A DNA stretch of 64,000 bases from Pseudomonadota bacterium (GCA_018242485.1 JAFEBV010000017.1:62001-126000), one strand, 5' to 3'. Positions 44,705-53,460 are shown, numbered from the stretch's first letter. The notes: generated by a model not told the origin, from the letters alone. A program made the numbers and translations.

Positions 44705-45004
44705 ATGGCCCGCGTGACCGTCGAAGACTGCCTTGAAGTCGTGGACAACCGTTTCGAGCTGGTGGTGATGGCGTCCAAGCGCGCGCGTCAGCTTTCCAAG
44801 GGCGTGACCTCGGTGCTGCCCGGCGAAGAAGACGGCGACAAGCCCACCGTGCTCGCCCTGCGCGAGATCGCCGCGCGCAAGATCGACCAGGCCACCATCG
44901 ATCAGGTCGATCGCGCCGAGCGCGAGCGCAAGGAACGTGAGGCGCTGGAATGGGCCGCCGCCGAAGTCGTCGACGACGACATGTCCAAGGGCGGCGACGA
45001 CTGA
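44705..45004 (+). CDS. rpoZ: RNA polymerase omega subunit
   Basis: A 99-residue protein starting [20 protein letters not shown], then [14 protein letters not shown], with the conserved [10 protein letters not shown] helix. Omega stabilises the beta-prime subunit and takes part in ppGpp binding in proteobacteria. The C-terminal tail is acidic ([12 protein letters not shown]). Usual neighbours gmk and spoT are absent. GGAGCAAGC lies just before the start, and a separate promoter precedes it. Confidence 0.95.
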   Translation: MARVTVEDCLEVVDNRFELVVMASKRARQLSKGVTSVLPGEEDGDKPTVLALREIAARKIDQATIDQVDRAERERKEREALEWAAAEVVDDDMSKGGDD

Positions 45005-45294
45005 CGCGAAGCGTCGTCCGACGCGGCGACGACTCCCCCCGCTTGCTGGGAATGGAGTCAGAGATCACGCAGGGATACGTTGGGCGGATTCCCCCGTTTC
45101 CCGTCCCGGCTGTCTACTTTCCCTATTCGACTTCACGAACCCCTAGGCTGTCTCGTGACGAGAGACAGCTTCGTTGCGTCGCAGACCGGTACGATTCCAC
45201 CACGGATCGTCGCCCTCTTGGCCGCTTCCCCCACGCTCCGCAAACCGCGACAATGGGCGCTTCGCGCCGCCCCCGCGGCCTGCCCGGAGCCTGC
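45005..45294. other. Intergenic region between rpoZ and icd
   Basis: About 290 bases with a GACGCGAAGCGTC hairpin just after rpoZ, a degraded CCCCCCGCTTGCTGGG repeat near 45036 and a TCTCGTGACGAGAG palindrome near 45150. GGAG at 45286-45289 serves icd. I see no gene here. Confidence 0.5.
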
Positions 45295-46623
45295 ATGTCC
45301 TCTGCCATTCCCGTGCCGCCCGCTGGCGGTGAGCGCATCCGCAAGAACCCGCACGGACTGGTCGTGCCCGATCGGCCGATCATTCCCTTCATCGAGGGCG
45401 ACGGCACCGGCCCGGACATCTGGGCGGCCTCGGTGCGGGTGCTCGATGCGGCGGTGGCCAAGGCTTACGGCGGCCAGCGCAAGCTGATGTGGATGGAAGT
45501 GCTGGCCGGCGAGAAGGCCTTCGAGACCACCGGCAACTGGTTGCCCGACGAAACCGTCGCCGCCTGCCGCGATTACCTCGTGTCGATCAAGGGCCCGCTG
45601 ACCACGCCGGTCGGCGGCGGCATCCGCTCGCTCAACGTGGCGCTGCGGCAGATGCTGGATCTGTACGTGTGCCTGCGCCCGGTGCGCTGGTTCCGCGGCG
45701 TGCCCTCGCCGGTGAAGGATCCGGGCAAGGTGGACATGACCATCTTCCGCGAGAACACCGAGGACATCTACGCGGGCATCGAGTTCGAGGCCGGCAGCGA
45801 GGACGCGCGCAAGGTGCTCGACTTCCTGCAGCGCGAGTTTCCGAAGTCGTTCGACAAGATCCGCTTCGGCACCCAGGCCAAGAACGATGCGTGGAACGCG
45901 CAGCTCGAATCCATCGGCATGCCGCATCGGCACAGCCCGGTGCAGGTGGGCGTGGGCATCAAGCCGGTGTCGTGGCTGGGCACCGAGCGGCTCGTGCACA
46001 GCGCCATCGAGTACGCCATCCGCGAGGGCCGCAAGTCGGTCACGCTGGTGCACAAGGGCAACATCATGAAGTTCTCGGAAGGCGCCTTCCGCGACTTCGG
46101 CTACCAGGTCGCGCGCGAGTCCTTCGGCGCGGTGGAACTCGACGGCGGGCCGTGGCACGTCATCCCCGCGGGCAAGCCCGGCGCGGGCATCGTCATCAAG
46201 GACGCGATCGCCGACGCGTTCCTGCAGCAGATCCTGCTGCGCCCGGCCGAGTACCAGGTCGTGGCCACGCTCAACCTCAACGGCGATTACCTCTCCGACG
46301 CGCTGGCCGCGCAGGTCGGCGGCATCGGCATCGCGCCGGGCGCGAACATCAACTACGTCACCGGGCATGCGGTGTTCGAGGCCACCCACGGCACCGCGCC
46401 GAAATACGCGGGGCTGGACAAGGTCAACCCCGGCTCGCTGATCCTGAGCGGTGAGATGATGCTGCGCTACATGGGCTGGACGGAGGCCGCCGACGCGATC
46501 ATCCGGGCGATGGACAAGGCCATCGGCGCCAAGCACGTCACCTACGATTTCGCGCGGCTGATGGACGGCGCCACCGAGATCAAGTGCAGCCAGTTCGGCG
46601 ATGCGTTGATTGCGGGGATGTAG
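45295..46623 (+). CDS. icd: NADP-dependent isocitrate dehydrogenase
   Basis: A 442-residue TCA-cycle enzyme of the dimeric E. coli type. Landmarks: [14 protein letters not shown] at about residue 33, the substrate loop with S112 in [14 protein letters not shown] (the site that isocitrate dehydrogenase kinase phosphorylates in E. coli), [45 protein letters not shown] and the cofactor region [13 protein letters not shown]. The ATG at 45295 was chosen for the GGAG just upstream; an in-frame ATG at 45253 would add 14 Arg-rich residues. It catalyses isocitrate to 2-oxoglutarate. Confidence 0.95.
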   Translation: MSSAIPVPPAGGERIRKNPHGLVVPDRPIIPFIEGDGTGPDIWAASVRVLDAAVAKAYGGQRKLMWMEVLAGEKAFETTGNWLPDETVAACRDYLVSIKGPLTTPVGGGIRSLNVALRQMLDLYVCLRPVRWFRGVPSPVKDPGKVDMTIFRENTEDIYAGIEFEAGSEDARKVLDFLQREFPKSFDKIRFGTQAKNDAWNAQLESIGMPHRHSPVQVGVGIKPVSWLGTERLVHSAIEYAIREGRKSVTLVHKGNIMKFSEGAFRDFGYQVARESFGAVELDGGPWHVIPAGKPGAGIVIKDAIADAFLQQILLRPAEYQVVATLNLNGDYLSDALAAQVGGIGIAPGANINYVTGHAVFEATHGTAPKYAGLDKVNPGSLILSGEMMLRYMGWTEAADAIIRAMDKAIGAKHVTYDFARLMDGATEIKCSQFGDALIAGM

Positions 46624-46717
46624 GGGCGCGGGAACGCTGCGACGGCATGCGTGGCGGCGTTCACGCCCTTCCGACCCGATGCGCTCGATTCAAGACGATG
46701 CCATGGTCGAAGTTCGC

Positions 46718-46762
46718 TCCCTCATCCGCCCTTCGGGCACCTTCCCCCGGAGGGGGAAGGGA
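46718..46762. repeat. Dispersed 45-base double-hairpin repeat, copy 2
   Basis: Matches 15178-15222 except in the central part of the second stem (CCTTCCCCC paired with GGGGGAAGG), where paired changes keep the hairpin. It lies between icd and the convergent small gene at 46775. Confidence 0.85.
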
Positions 46763-46774
46763 GAATCCGCCTAA

Positions 46775-46930
46775 TCACTCGCGCTTGTTGATGATGATCG
46801 GCGTGGTGGAGTTGCCGACCTCGCCGGGACGCGCACGTGCTGGGTCGATGTGTTTTTCATCCGCCGACTCGAGCAAGTTTTCGCCCGATTCTTGATCGTC
46901 CTGCAGTTCGTCTTTGTCGGGAGCGTTCAT
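46775..46930 (-). CDS. 51-residue acidic protein with C-terminal PIIINK tail
   Basis: The protein begins MNAPDKDELQDDQESGENLL and ends STTPIIINKRE. It is acidic, has no cysteine and no hydrophobic segment apart from the tail. AGGAGA is placed well for the start at 46930 (complement of TCTCCT at 46936-46941), so it is probably translated. I do not recognise a family. The tail shares PIIINK with the end of the neighbouring protein at 47042-47596; otherwise the two have no similarity. Because the tail follows a proline-rich, flexible region, it could be a recognition tag. It lies 111 bases downstream of the larger tagged gene. Confidence 0.6.
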   Translation of the reverse strand: MNAPDKDELQDDQESGENLLESADEKHIDPARARPGEVGNSTTPIIINKRE

Positions 46931-47041
46931 GACGTTCTCCTGTGAGCAGTCGTTGCGCCGGGAGTGGTGCTGCGGGTGCACCCGAGTGGCGCGATCGGGG
47001 CAGCCAGCCTGCGCGTGGTGGCAGACGATTGCAATTTCCGG

Positions 47042-47596
47042 TTACTGCTTCTTGTTGATGATGATGGGGCCGCCGGACGAAAGACTCGATTCGTGATTCC
47101 TGGGCCGGGAACCGGATGTCGGCTGGATCTTTTTCCGTGCGGGCGGAGTGGGGAGAATCACCGCGAGACGGTAATGCCAGGATTCATGATCGAGATGGTG
47201 ATCCACGATGGTCAATTGTGTGTGGGCAGCGTTGACTTTGACATCGAAACTCCCGTTGGGCGGTATTTTTTCCCACGCGAAACCGGTCTGGACTCCTGTC
47301 AGTGGCAGGAATTTCGCGCCGCTCAAGCTGGAATCGAAGGACACGATGATGCTCGTGGGTGTATCGATCTCGATGTTCGGCACGGACAGATAGCCGTTCT
47401 GGATCGATACGAACAACGACTTCTGCTGGCGCTTGCCGCTACCCGGTTTCTTCTTGGCAGCCGTCCTGGTGGGCGCAGAGGCCGCCGTCTTGTTCGTCTT
47501 GGTGGATTTCGAGGTTGCTTTCTTCGCAGCCGCCTTGCGGGCAAATCCCTTTGCGGATTTATTTTCGGGGGCATGCTTGTCGGTGTCGTTAATCAT
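47042..47596 (-). CDS. Lys/Ala-rich protein with beta-type core and C-terminal PIIINK tail
   Basis: A 184-residue protein. Residues 1-60 are rich in lysine, alanine and threonine (KGFARKAAAKKATSKSTK, then TAAKKKPGSGKRQQK), like the tails of histone H1-like DNA-binding proteins. Residues 60-150 alternate as beta strands (SLFVSIQNGYLSVPNIEID, SIIVSFDSSLSGAKFLPL, FDVKVNAAHTQLTIVDHHL). The end is a flexible segment and SSGGPIIINKKQ. AAGGAGGAG precedes the start at optimal distance (complement at 47603-47611). The family was not recognised. The tail matches that of the 51-residue protein, and the gene lies 65 bases downstream of a TIR-TPR gene. A nucleic-acid-binding role is suggested by composition only. 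Confidence 0.65.
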   Translation of the reverse strand: MINDTDKHAPENKSAKGFARKAAAKKATSKSTKTNKTAASAPTRTAAKKKPGSGKRQQKSLFVSIQNGYLSVPNIEIDTPTSIIVSFDSSLSGAKFLPLTGVQTGFAWEKIPPNGSFDVKVNAAHTQLTIVDHHLDHESWHYRLAVILPTPPARKKIQPTSGSRPRNHESSLSSGGPIIINKKQ

Positions 47597-47661
47597 TCGG
47601 CATCTCCTCCTTGATAGGCGCCAGAGAGTGCGTCGTTGCCGACGCTACGCCGTGCTGACGG

Positions 47662-49773
47662 TCACGGACGATGGGATTGCGTGGATACCGGCACGGTCGA
47701 GGCATGGTCACCCGGAACCGCACTGCCGCGTAGTCCTTCCAGTGCTTCACTGCTCAACGCCTGCAATCGCGGATCGTGCCGTCCGCTGACCTGTGCCTGC
47801 AAGGTCGCCAGTGTTTGCTGGCGCAGGCGTGTCGCCTCGATCGGATCAGAACTGGAAGATGCCAGCGCCAGGCGTGCGGCACTGGTCGCGAGCACCGTGG
47901 CGCGATCCTGCGGTTGCGCTGCAAGCATGGGTTCCAGTGTGGCCAGTGCCGATCGCGCGGGTTCGAGTGCCAAGTCGTCATGGCCGCTCGCATGCATTTC
48001 CATGGCTTGCTCGACGAGAGTCTCGGCGCGTTCACGTTTCCAGTTGGCGTTGCCGGGATCCTGCCGGGTCAGCGTATCCAGCATCGCCACTGCCTGCGTG
48101 GTCAGCGCGGACGCTTCGGGCAGCTTGCCATGCTGGCGCAACAATCGCGCGAGTTGAGTGGCATACAGGGCGACATCCTCGGAAAAACCCGAGTCGGTTT
48201 TGTCCACGGCGTGCAATCGTTCGACACCTGCCAACGCCTGCCTCATTTGCGCAATACCGCCGTCCAAATCGCCGGCGAGCGCGAGCGTGCGGCCCAGTGC
48301 GGCCTGAGCGAGCAAGGGTTTCTCCGCTTGCGCGTTGTCGCGCGGGTCGCGCTCGGCGAGCATGGTTTCGATGGCGAAGTCGGCGCGGTATTCGTTGATC
48401 GCCGTCGTCAGGTCGCCATCGAGCAGGGCCATCTTGGCGAGGTTGTTGTGCGCCAGCCCGAGCAGCACGTTCCAAGCGGTGCTTTTGGCGTCCATTGCGA
48501 CCAATGAAAGACTGATTGAAAGCAGGTCGCGATAGTGCTTGCGCGCCTTCGCGAACTCGCCGCGGGCTTCGAGTACATGGCCGATGTTGTTGACGATCCC
48601 GGCGAGCTGGTAGAGCAGTTGCGGGTTCTTCGGATCCAGCGCGCGCGCACGATCGAGCACGGCCTGCCCCGCCTCGAATCCGCGTTGCGCACCGGCTAGA
48701 TCGCCCTGGTACCAGTGCATGGTGCCGATATAGGTGAGGCTGTTGGCGTTTGCGAGCTGTCGGCCGATGTTGCTCGGCTGTGACCGCGCCAGCCGGTCGG
48801 TGATCACGGCAGCCGCCTGGAAAGCTTCCAGCGCTTGCGGCAGATGACCCTGGGCTTGCCGCACGTTGCCGATCCGCTCATACGCCCTGGCGCGCTGTTC
48901 GAGCGTCTGCTCGGTGACATCGGTGACCGGCAGCGACTGGAAGTACGCCATCGCGTGATCGTCCACCGCTTCGAGGATGTCCAGTCGCGACACCTGATTG
49001 AGCTTGTCGTTGAGATCGCCGAGCATGAAATCGACCAGCGTTTCGGCCTGCTTCTGCCTGCGCAGGGCGGCGTCGCGCTGGATCACCGCCTGCACGGCGA
49101 GGATGCTGGTGACCAGGGTCACGCCGAGGGCGAGCGCGGTGATCGCCAGCATGCGCCGATGGCGACGCGCGTGCTCGCGCTGCCGCAGAGTGTCCAAGCT
49201 CACGCCGAGCAAGCCGGACAACAACTTCAGGCGTGCCAATGACCAACCGCCGTGGCCCGGGCGCAGATCGGCGGCCAGCGGTTCGGCGGGTCGCTGGCCG
49301 AGCTGGCCTTGCGCATCCAGTTCGTGGCGCAGCGCCGGCGGGAAACACTCGCGGGCAGCGTCGCCGGGCTCGCCATCGACGATCAAAGCATAGATGCGAT
49401 GGGCGTTGCCTCGGCGCTTGAACTCCAGCACCTCGCCATCGACCCAGGGCGAGGCCGCGGCCGCCGGCGAGCACACCACGATCAGTGCGTCCGATGCGGC
49501 CAGCGCGGCGCGGATGCGCGGGCCCAGTTCACCGGCGCTGGCAAGATCCTCGCGGTCGCGGAAGATCGGCGCGAGCGAGTCGGGCAGGGTACCGAATTCG
49601 CCCTGCGTGCCGCGCAAACGCGACGGCAGGCGGTAGCGTTCGAGCATGCGATGCAGGCGGCGGGCGATGGTCTCGTCGCGGTGGCTGTAGCTGATGAAGG
49701 CGCGATAGCGCGCGCCCGCCGGTGCATCCGAGGATGCCGTCGGTGCCGGGTCAGGTCGTGCCTGATCGTCCAT
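47662..49773 (-). CDS. TIR domain - transmembrane - TPR repeat protein
   Basis: A 703-residue protein. The TIR domain covers about 22-160: RAFISYSHRDETIARRLHRML, FRDREDLASAGELG, IVVCSPAAAASPWVDGE and IYALIVDGEP. E114 (W110-V-D-G-E) sits where the catalytic glutamate of NAD-cleaving TIR domains lies. A transmembrane helix spans about 208-229 (MLAITALALGVTLVTSILAV). A coiled region follows, then at least seven TPR-like repeats to residue 680 (RIGNVRQAQGHLPQALEAFQ, TYIGTMHWYQGDLAGAQRGF type). The topology would put TIR in the cytoplasm and TPRs in the periplasm. Bacterial TIR domains serve in defence and signalling. Downstream on the same strand are two PIIINK-tailed genes. Start at 49773 follows GGGGAC. 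Confidence 0.85.
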   Translation of the reverse strand: MDDQARPDPAPTASSDAPAGARYRAFISYSHRDETIARRLHRMLERYRLPSRLRGTQGEFGTLPDSLAPIFRDREDLASAGELGPRIRAALAASDALIVVCSPAAAASPWVDGEVLEFKRRGNAHRIYALIVDGEPGDAARECFPPALRHELDAQGQLGQRPAEPLAADLRPGHGGWSLARLKLLSGLLGVSLDTLRQREHARRHRRMLAITALALGVTLVTSILAVQAVIQRDAALRRQKQAETLVDFMLGDLNDKLNQVSRLDILEAVDDHAMAYFQSLPVTDVTEQTLEQRARAYERIGNVRQAQGHLPQALEAFQAAAVITDRLARSQPSNIGRQLANANSLTYIGTMHWYQGDLAGAQRGFEAGQAVLDRARALDPKNPQLLYQLAGIVNNIGHVLEARGEFAKARKHYRDLLSISLSLVAMDAKSTAWNVLLGLAHNNLAKMALLDGDLTTAINEYRADFAIETMLAERDPRDNAQAEKPLLAQAALGRTLALAGDLDGGIAQMRQALAGVERLHAVDKTDSGFSEDVALYATQLARLLRQHGKLPEASALTTQAVAMLDTLTRQDPGNANWKRERAETLVEQAMEMHASGHDDLALEPARSALATLEPMLAAQPQDRATVLATSAARLALASSSSDPIEATRLRQQTLATLQAQVSGRHDPRLQALSSEALEGLRGSAVPGDHASTVPVSTQSHRP

Positions 49774-49844
49774 CGCGTCCCCGCTCGCGACGAGGGTGCG
49801 CCATCCTGACGATTACTGAAGCGGCATGCAAATGCCGCGTCGCG

Positions 49845-50783
49845 CTACGCCTCGTCCGAGCCCTCGTTGATGCCCTCGAACAGGAAGGTCGAAAGGTAGC
49901 GCTCTCCGGTATCGGGCAGCATCGCCAACAGCACCGAGCCATCCGGCGCGTCCTTCGCGACCTCCAGGGCGGCGGCAAACGTCGCGCCCGAAGACAGGCC
50001 ACAGAAGATGCCTTCCTTTTGCGACAGCGCGCGCGCGGTATCGCGGGCCTGCATGTCGTCGATGGCGACGATGCGGTCGAATACGGTGCGGTTGAGTACG
50101 CTGGCGACGAAGTCCGGGGTCCAGCCTTGGATCTTGTGCGGCGCCCACTCCTTGCCGGCCAGCAGCGAGGCGGCGGCCGGCTCGCTGGCGCAGATGCGGA
50201 TGTCCGGGCGCGCGAGCTTGAGCATCTCGCCGGCACCGGTGAGGGTGCCGCCGGTGCCGTAGCCGGTGACGAACCAGTCCAGCCGCTTGCCGGCGAAATC
50301 GCTGAGGATTTCCGGCCCGGTGGTGCTGCGGTGGTAGGCGGGATTGGCCTGATTGTCGAATTGCTCGGCGAGGAAGGCACCATGCTTGCGCGCATATTCT
50401 TCGGCGATTTTCACCGCGCCGGTGCCGCGCGCGGCGGCCGGGGTGAGGATGACCTTGGCGCCGAACGCGCGCATCAGCTTGCGCCGCTCGATCGAGAACG
50501 AATCGGGCATGAAGGCGACGAACGGATACCCGCGCACCGCGCACACCATCGCCAGCGCGATGCCGGTGTTGCCGGAGGTGGATTCCACCACCGTCTGCCC
50601 GGGCTTGAGCGTGCCGCGCGCCTCGGCGTCGAGGATGATGCCGAGCGCGAGGCGGTCCTTCACCGACGAGGCCGGATTGAACGCCTCGCACTTCACGTAC
50701 ATCGTGACGTGCTTGGGCGCGAGCTTGTTGATGCGCACGATCGGAGTGTTGCCGACGGTGCCGAGGATGCTGTCGTGGATCAT
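49845..50783 (-). CDS. cysK: Cysteine synthase A (O-acetylserine sulfhydrylase)
   Basis: A 312-residue PLP enzyme that makes cysteine from O-acetylserine and sulfide. K42 in SSVKDR holds PLP; STSGNTGIALAM is the substrate loop (the TSGNTG motif) and GTGGTLTGAGE binds the phosphate. SSGATFAAALEVAK and the terminal INEG follow. It lacks CBS domains, unlike the protein at 1674-3044. The product of CysIJ (sulfide) is its substrate. It is convergent in no way with neighbours; a 132-base gap separates it from phoR on the same strand. Confidence 0.94.
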   Translation of the reverse strand: MIHDSILGTVGNTPIVRINKLAPKHVTMYVKCEAFNPASSVKDRLALGIILDAEARGTLKPGQTVVESTSGNTGIALAMVCAVRGYPFVAFMPDSFSIERRKLMRAFGAKVILTPAAARGTGAVKIAEEYARKHGAFLAEQFDNQANPAYHRSTTGPEILSDFAGKRLDWFVTGYGTGGTLTGAGEMLKLARPDIRICASEPAAASLLAGKEWAPHKIQGWTPDFVASVLNRTVFDRIVAIDDMQARDTARALSQKEGIFCGLSSGATFAAALEVAKDAPDGSVLLAMLPDTGERYLSTFLFEGINEGSDEA

Positions 50784-50915
50784 GGCGCGATCCCTTCGGG
50801 GACGGGATGCCGATCATGACCCCGGCATGACGCACGCGCAATCGTGGTTGCCGATGACGCCATGACGAGATGGAATGAAGCGTGGGTGTCGTGCGTGCGA
50901 GCCGCCACGCAGCGT

Positions 50916-51959
50916 TCAACTTTCCGTATCCACCGTCAGCAAGCGTTCGGCACCGAAGCGGCAGCTGAACGTGGAGCCGTGATCGACCACACTTTCGACC
51001 GCCAGATGAGCCTGATGCAGGCTCAAGACATGTTTGACGATGGACAGACCCAGACCGGTACCGCCGCTGCTGCGCGAGCGGCTGGAGGAGACGCGATAGA
51101 AACGTTCGGTCAGCCGCGCAAGGTGCTCGGCGGGGATGCCGTAACCGCTGTCGGCGACCGCGAACTCCGCGCCGGTCGATGTGCGCCTCCAGATGATGGC
51201 GATCTGCCCGCCGGCCGGCGTGTAGCGCACGGCATTGCTGACCAGATTGGAGAATGCACTGTGCAAGTCTTGTTGCGATCCCAGCAGGTCGCACTGCGCA
51301 GCGGCGTCGATCGTGATGCGGTGGCGATCCTGGCTGAGCGCGCGCGCTTCCTTGCCCAGCAACGCCAGCAACGGTGACATCGCGACGTGCTCTTCGTCGA
51401 TGTGTCGCTGCATTTCCAGCCGCGACAGGGTCAGCAGGTCTTCCACGATCTGCCCCATCCGCCGCGATTGCGTGCGCATCTCATCCAGCACCGGCGCGAG
51501 CGCCGGCACATCCTCCGGATCGAGCAATTCGAGGTAGCCGTGGATCACCGTCAGCGGCGTGCGCAGTTCATGCGACACGTTGGCGACGAAATCGCGGCGC
51601 ATCTGTTCCAGCCGTGCCAAATGGCTGATGTCGCGCGCCAGCAGCACACGTTGCCCGCGACCGATGGCGATCGCATCCACGCTCAGACGGATGGCCGCAT
51701 CGAGGGGCGATGCGATTTCTTCGCTGTCGTCGATGCCGCGTTTCAAGCGTTCGCCGAGCGCACTGCCGGCGAAGCGTTCGACGAGATCCGCGCCGCGATC
51801 CTGCGGCCAGCGCAGGCCGAGCAGGCGTTCGGCAGCACGGTTGCACCAGCGCACCCGCCCGGCATCGTCGAGCAGCGCCAGCGCATCCGGGAACGCCACC
51901 GCCGCCGCGCGCATATCGCGCAACTGGCGAGCCAGATTGCGCTGGCGCGATGCCGTCAC
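50916..51959 (-). CDS. phoR: PhoR-like histidine kinase lacking membrane segments
   Basis: A 347-residue kinase. It starts with GTG overlapping the phoB stop in GTGA. Residues 1-15 align with the cytoplasmic linker after the membrane part of E. coli PhoR (RQRNLARQLRDMR). A PAS domain follows (FPDALALLDDAGRVRWCN). The HisKA domain has H130 in FVANVSHELRTPLTV, and the ATPase domain has the N box (SNLVSNAVRYTPAGG), DSGYGIPAEHL and GGTGLGLSIVKHVL. No transmembrane segment precedes the PAS domain: phoB abuts it directly and the overlapping frame upstream has none. It should phosphorylate PhoB, but anchoring to PstSCAB/PhoU would need another contact. Later starts would shorten it further. Confidence 0.88.
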   Translation of the reverse strand: MTASRQRNLARQLRDMRAAAVAFPDALALLDDAGRVRWCNRAAERLLGLRWPQDRGADLVERFAGSALGERLKRGIDDSEEIASPLDAAIRLSVDAIAIGRGQRVLLARDISHLARLEQMRRDFVANVSHELRTPLTVIHGYLELLDPEDVPALAPVLDEMRTQSRRMGQIVEDLLTLSRLEMQRHIDEEHVAMSPLLALLGKEARALSQDRHRITIDAAAQCDLLGSQQDLHSAFSNLVSNAVRYTPAGGQIAIIWRRTSTGAEFAVADSGYGIPAEHLARLTERFYRVSSSRSRSSGGTGLGLSIVKHVLSLHQAHLAVESVVDHGSTFSCRFGAERLLTVDTES

Positions 51960-52645
51960 GGCTTGCTTGAAAGCCGATAGCCGGCACCGCGCACGGTCTG
52001 GATCAGGGCATCCATGCCCCACGGTTCCAGGGTCTTGCGCAAGCGCCGGATGTGCACGTCCACCGTGCGCTCCTCGACATAGACGCTGCCGCCCCAGATG
52101 TGATCGAGCAATTGCGCGCGGCTGTAGACGCGCTCGGCGTGGGTCATGAAGAAGTGCAGCAGGCGGTATTCGGTGGGTCCGATCGGCACGGCATCGGCGC
52201 CGGCATGGACGCGGTGGGCCTGGCCATCGAGCTTGAGCCCGGCGACCTCCAGCACCCCGGAGCCGTCGTCGCCCTGAGTGCGGCGCAGCACCGCCTTGAT
52301 GCGCGCCACGAGTTCGCGCGTGGAAAACGGTTTGACCACGTAATCGTCCACGCCGGCTTCCAGCCCGGCCACGCGATCGGTTTCCTCGCCGCGCGCGGTC
52401 AGCATGATGATCGGCACCTCCGCGCCCAGCGATTCCTTGCGCAGACGGCGCGCCAGTTCCAGCCCGCTCATGCCGGGCAGCATCCAGTCGAGCAGGATCA
52501 GATCCGGTACCGCGGTGGCGATGGCAAGCTGTGCTTCGCGCGCGTCCGCGGCGGGAATCGGTTCCATGTCGGCCTTGCGCAGCGCAAAGGCGACCATGTC
52601 GCGGATCGAGCTTTCGTCTTCGACGATGAGAATGCGCTTCTTCAA
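51956..52645 (-). CDS. phoB: Phosphate regulon response regulator PhoB
   Basis: A 229-residue OmpR/PhoB regulator. The receiver domain has acidic residues E9 and D10, the phosphorylation site D53 (LILLDWMLPGMSG) and K103-region FSTRELVARIKA. The C-terminal winged helix shows RLLHFFMTHAERVYSRAQLLDHIWG and VEERTVDVHIRRLRKTLEP. When phosphorylated it binds Pho boxes; three candidates are seen in the window, one of them 51 bases upstream of this gene. The start MKKRILIVEDESSIRDM is standard. Confidence 0.95.
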   Translation of the reverse strand: MKKRILIVEDESSIRDMVAFALRKADMEPIPAADAREAQLAIATAVPDLILLDWMLPGMSGLELARRLRKESLGAEVPIIMLTARGEETDRVAGLEAGVDDYVVKPFSTRELVARIKAVLRRTQGDDGSGVLEVAGLKLDGQAHRVHAGADAVPIGPTEYRLLHFFMTHAERVYSRAQLLDHIWGGSVYVEERTVDVHIRRLRKTLEPWGMDALIQTVRGAGYRLSSKP

Positions 52646-52679
52646 ACGGAAACCTTTGGGCTGCTTTCAGATGGCGATG

Positions 52680-52713
52680 ATTGCAGCGGAACATTGTTGC
52701 AATGGCATGACAG
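52680..52713 (-). promoter_or_regulatory. Pho box promoter of phoBR
   Basis: On the minus strand CTGTCAT (52713-52707) is followed by GCCA and TTGCAAC (52702-52696), an 11-base period. Ten bases later is TGCAAT (52685-52680) as a -10. The second half-site is weak (4 of 7 to CTGTCAY). The geometry is that of E. coli Pho promoters, in which the Pho box replaces the -35. Confidence 0.6.
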
Positions 52714-52729
52714 GCGACGTCGGCGCGGA

Positions 52730-53395
52730 TTACCGCGCGCCTGCCAAGGCATGGCAGGAGGGTGCCGAAGATTGACCTGCGTGCGCGGCGTGCCAGCGGT
52801 TGATGACGGTGCAGAACAGTTGCGCGGTGCGTTCGGTGTCGTACACCGCCGAGTGTGCCTCGTTGCTGTCCCATGCCAGACCCGCCGCGTGCACGGCGCG
52901 GCTGAGCACGGTTTGCCCGTAGGCCATGCCCGCGAGCGTGACCGTGTCGAAGGTGCTGAAGGGATGGAAAGGATTGCGCTTGTGGCCGGTGCGCGCCACC
53001 GCCGCATTGACGAAACCCAGATCGAAAAACGCATTGTGGCCGACCAGGATCGCGCGCTGGCAACCGGCAGCCTTGATCGCCGCGCGGATCGGCGCGAACA
53101 CCCAATCCAGCGCGGCGCGCTCCTCGCGCGCGGCGCGGAAGGGATGGGTGGGGTCGATGCCGGTGATCTCCAGCGCCTTCGGGTCGAGCTGCGAACCGGG
53201 GTAGGGCACGACGTGGGTGCTGGTCATCTCGCCGGGCGAAAGATAGCCGTCGGCGTCGATCAATAGCGGCTGCACCGCGATTTCGAGCAAGGCATGCCGG
53301 TTGCAATCGAAGCCGCCGGTTTCCACGTCCACCACGACTGGCAGAAAGCCGCGGAAACGCTGCGCCATCGGCGCCTGGGAGGGAATGGAATCCAT
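52730..53395 (-). CDS. rnt: Ribonuclease T (DEDD exonuclease)
   Basis: A 221-residue 3'-5' exoribonuclease that trims tRNA and other stable RNAs. The Exo I motif is [11 protein letters not shown] with D23 and E25, the middle motif is [12 protein letters not shown] and the last is [10 protein letters not shown] (His and Asp). [17 protein letters not shown] matches E. coli RNase T closely. Position between phoU and phoB is unusual for that operon but the gene has its own gaps on both sides (65 and 84 bases). Confidence 0.92.
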   Translation of the reverse strand: MDSIPSQAPMAQRFRGFLPVVVDVETGGFDCNRHALLEIAVQPLLIDADGYLSPGEMTSTHVVPYPGSQLDPKALEITGIDPTHPFRAAREERAALDWVFAPIRAAIKAAGCQRAILVGHNAFFDLGFVNAAVARTGHKRNPFHPFSTFDTVTLAGMAYGQTVLSRAVHAAGLAWDSNEAHSAVYDTERTAQLFCTVINRWHAAHAGQSSAPSCHALAGAR

Positions 53396-53460
53396 CCGTG
53401 CAGGATATCAGGAGCCACCTGCGAATCCGCCAGCGCCGGCACACAGGCTATCTCCAACCG

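Noticed and set aside
41515..44778. 1087-codon open frame on the minus strand across the TonB receptor gene
   Set aside because: It is antisense to a gene with clear plug and barrel motifs; it arises from GC-rich codon use and shows no family motif.
50916..53444. 842-codon minus-strand open frame covering phoR, phoB and rnt
   Set aside because: Only its 3' part (from 51959) is phoR. The rest runs out of frame over phoB and rnt, which have their own correct frames; it is not a giant kinase.
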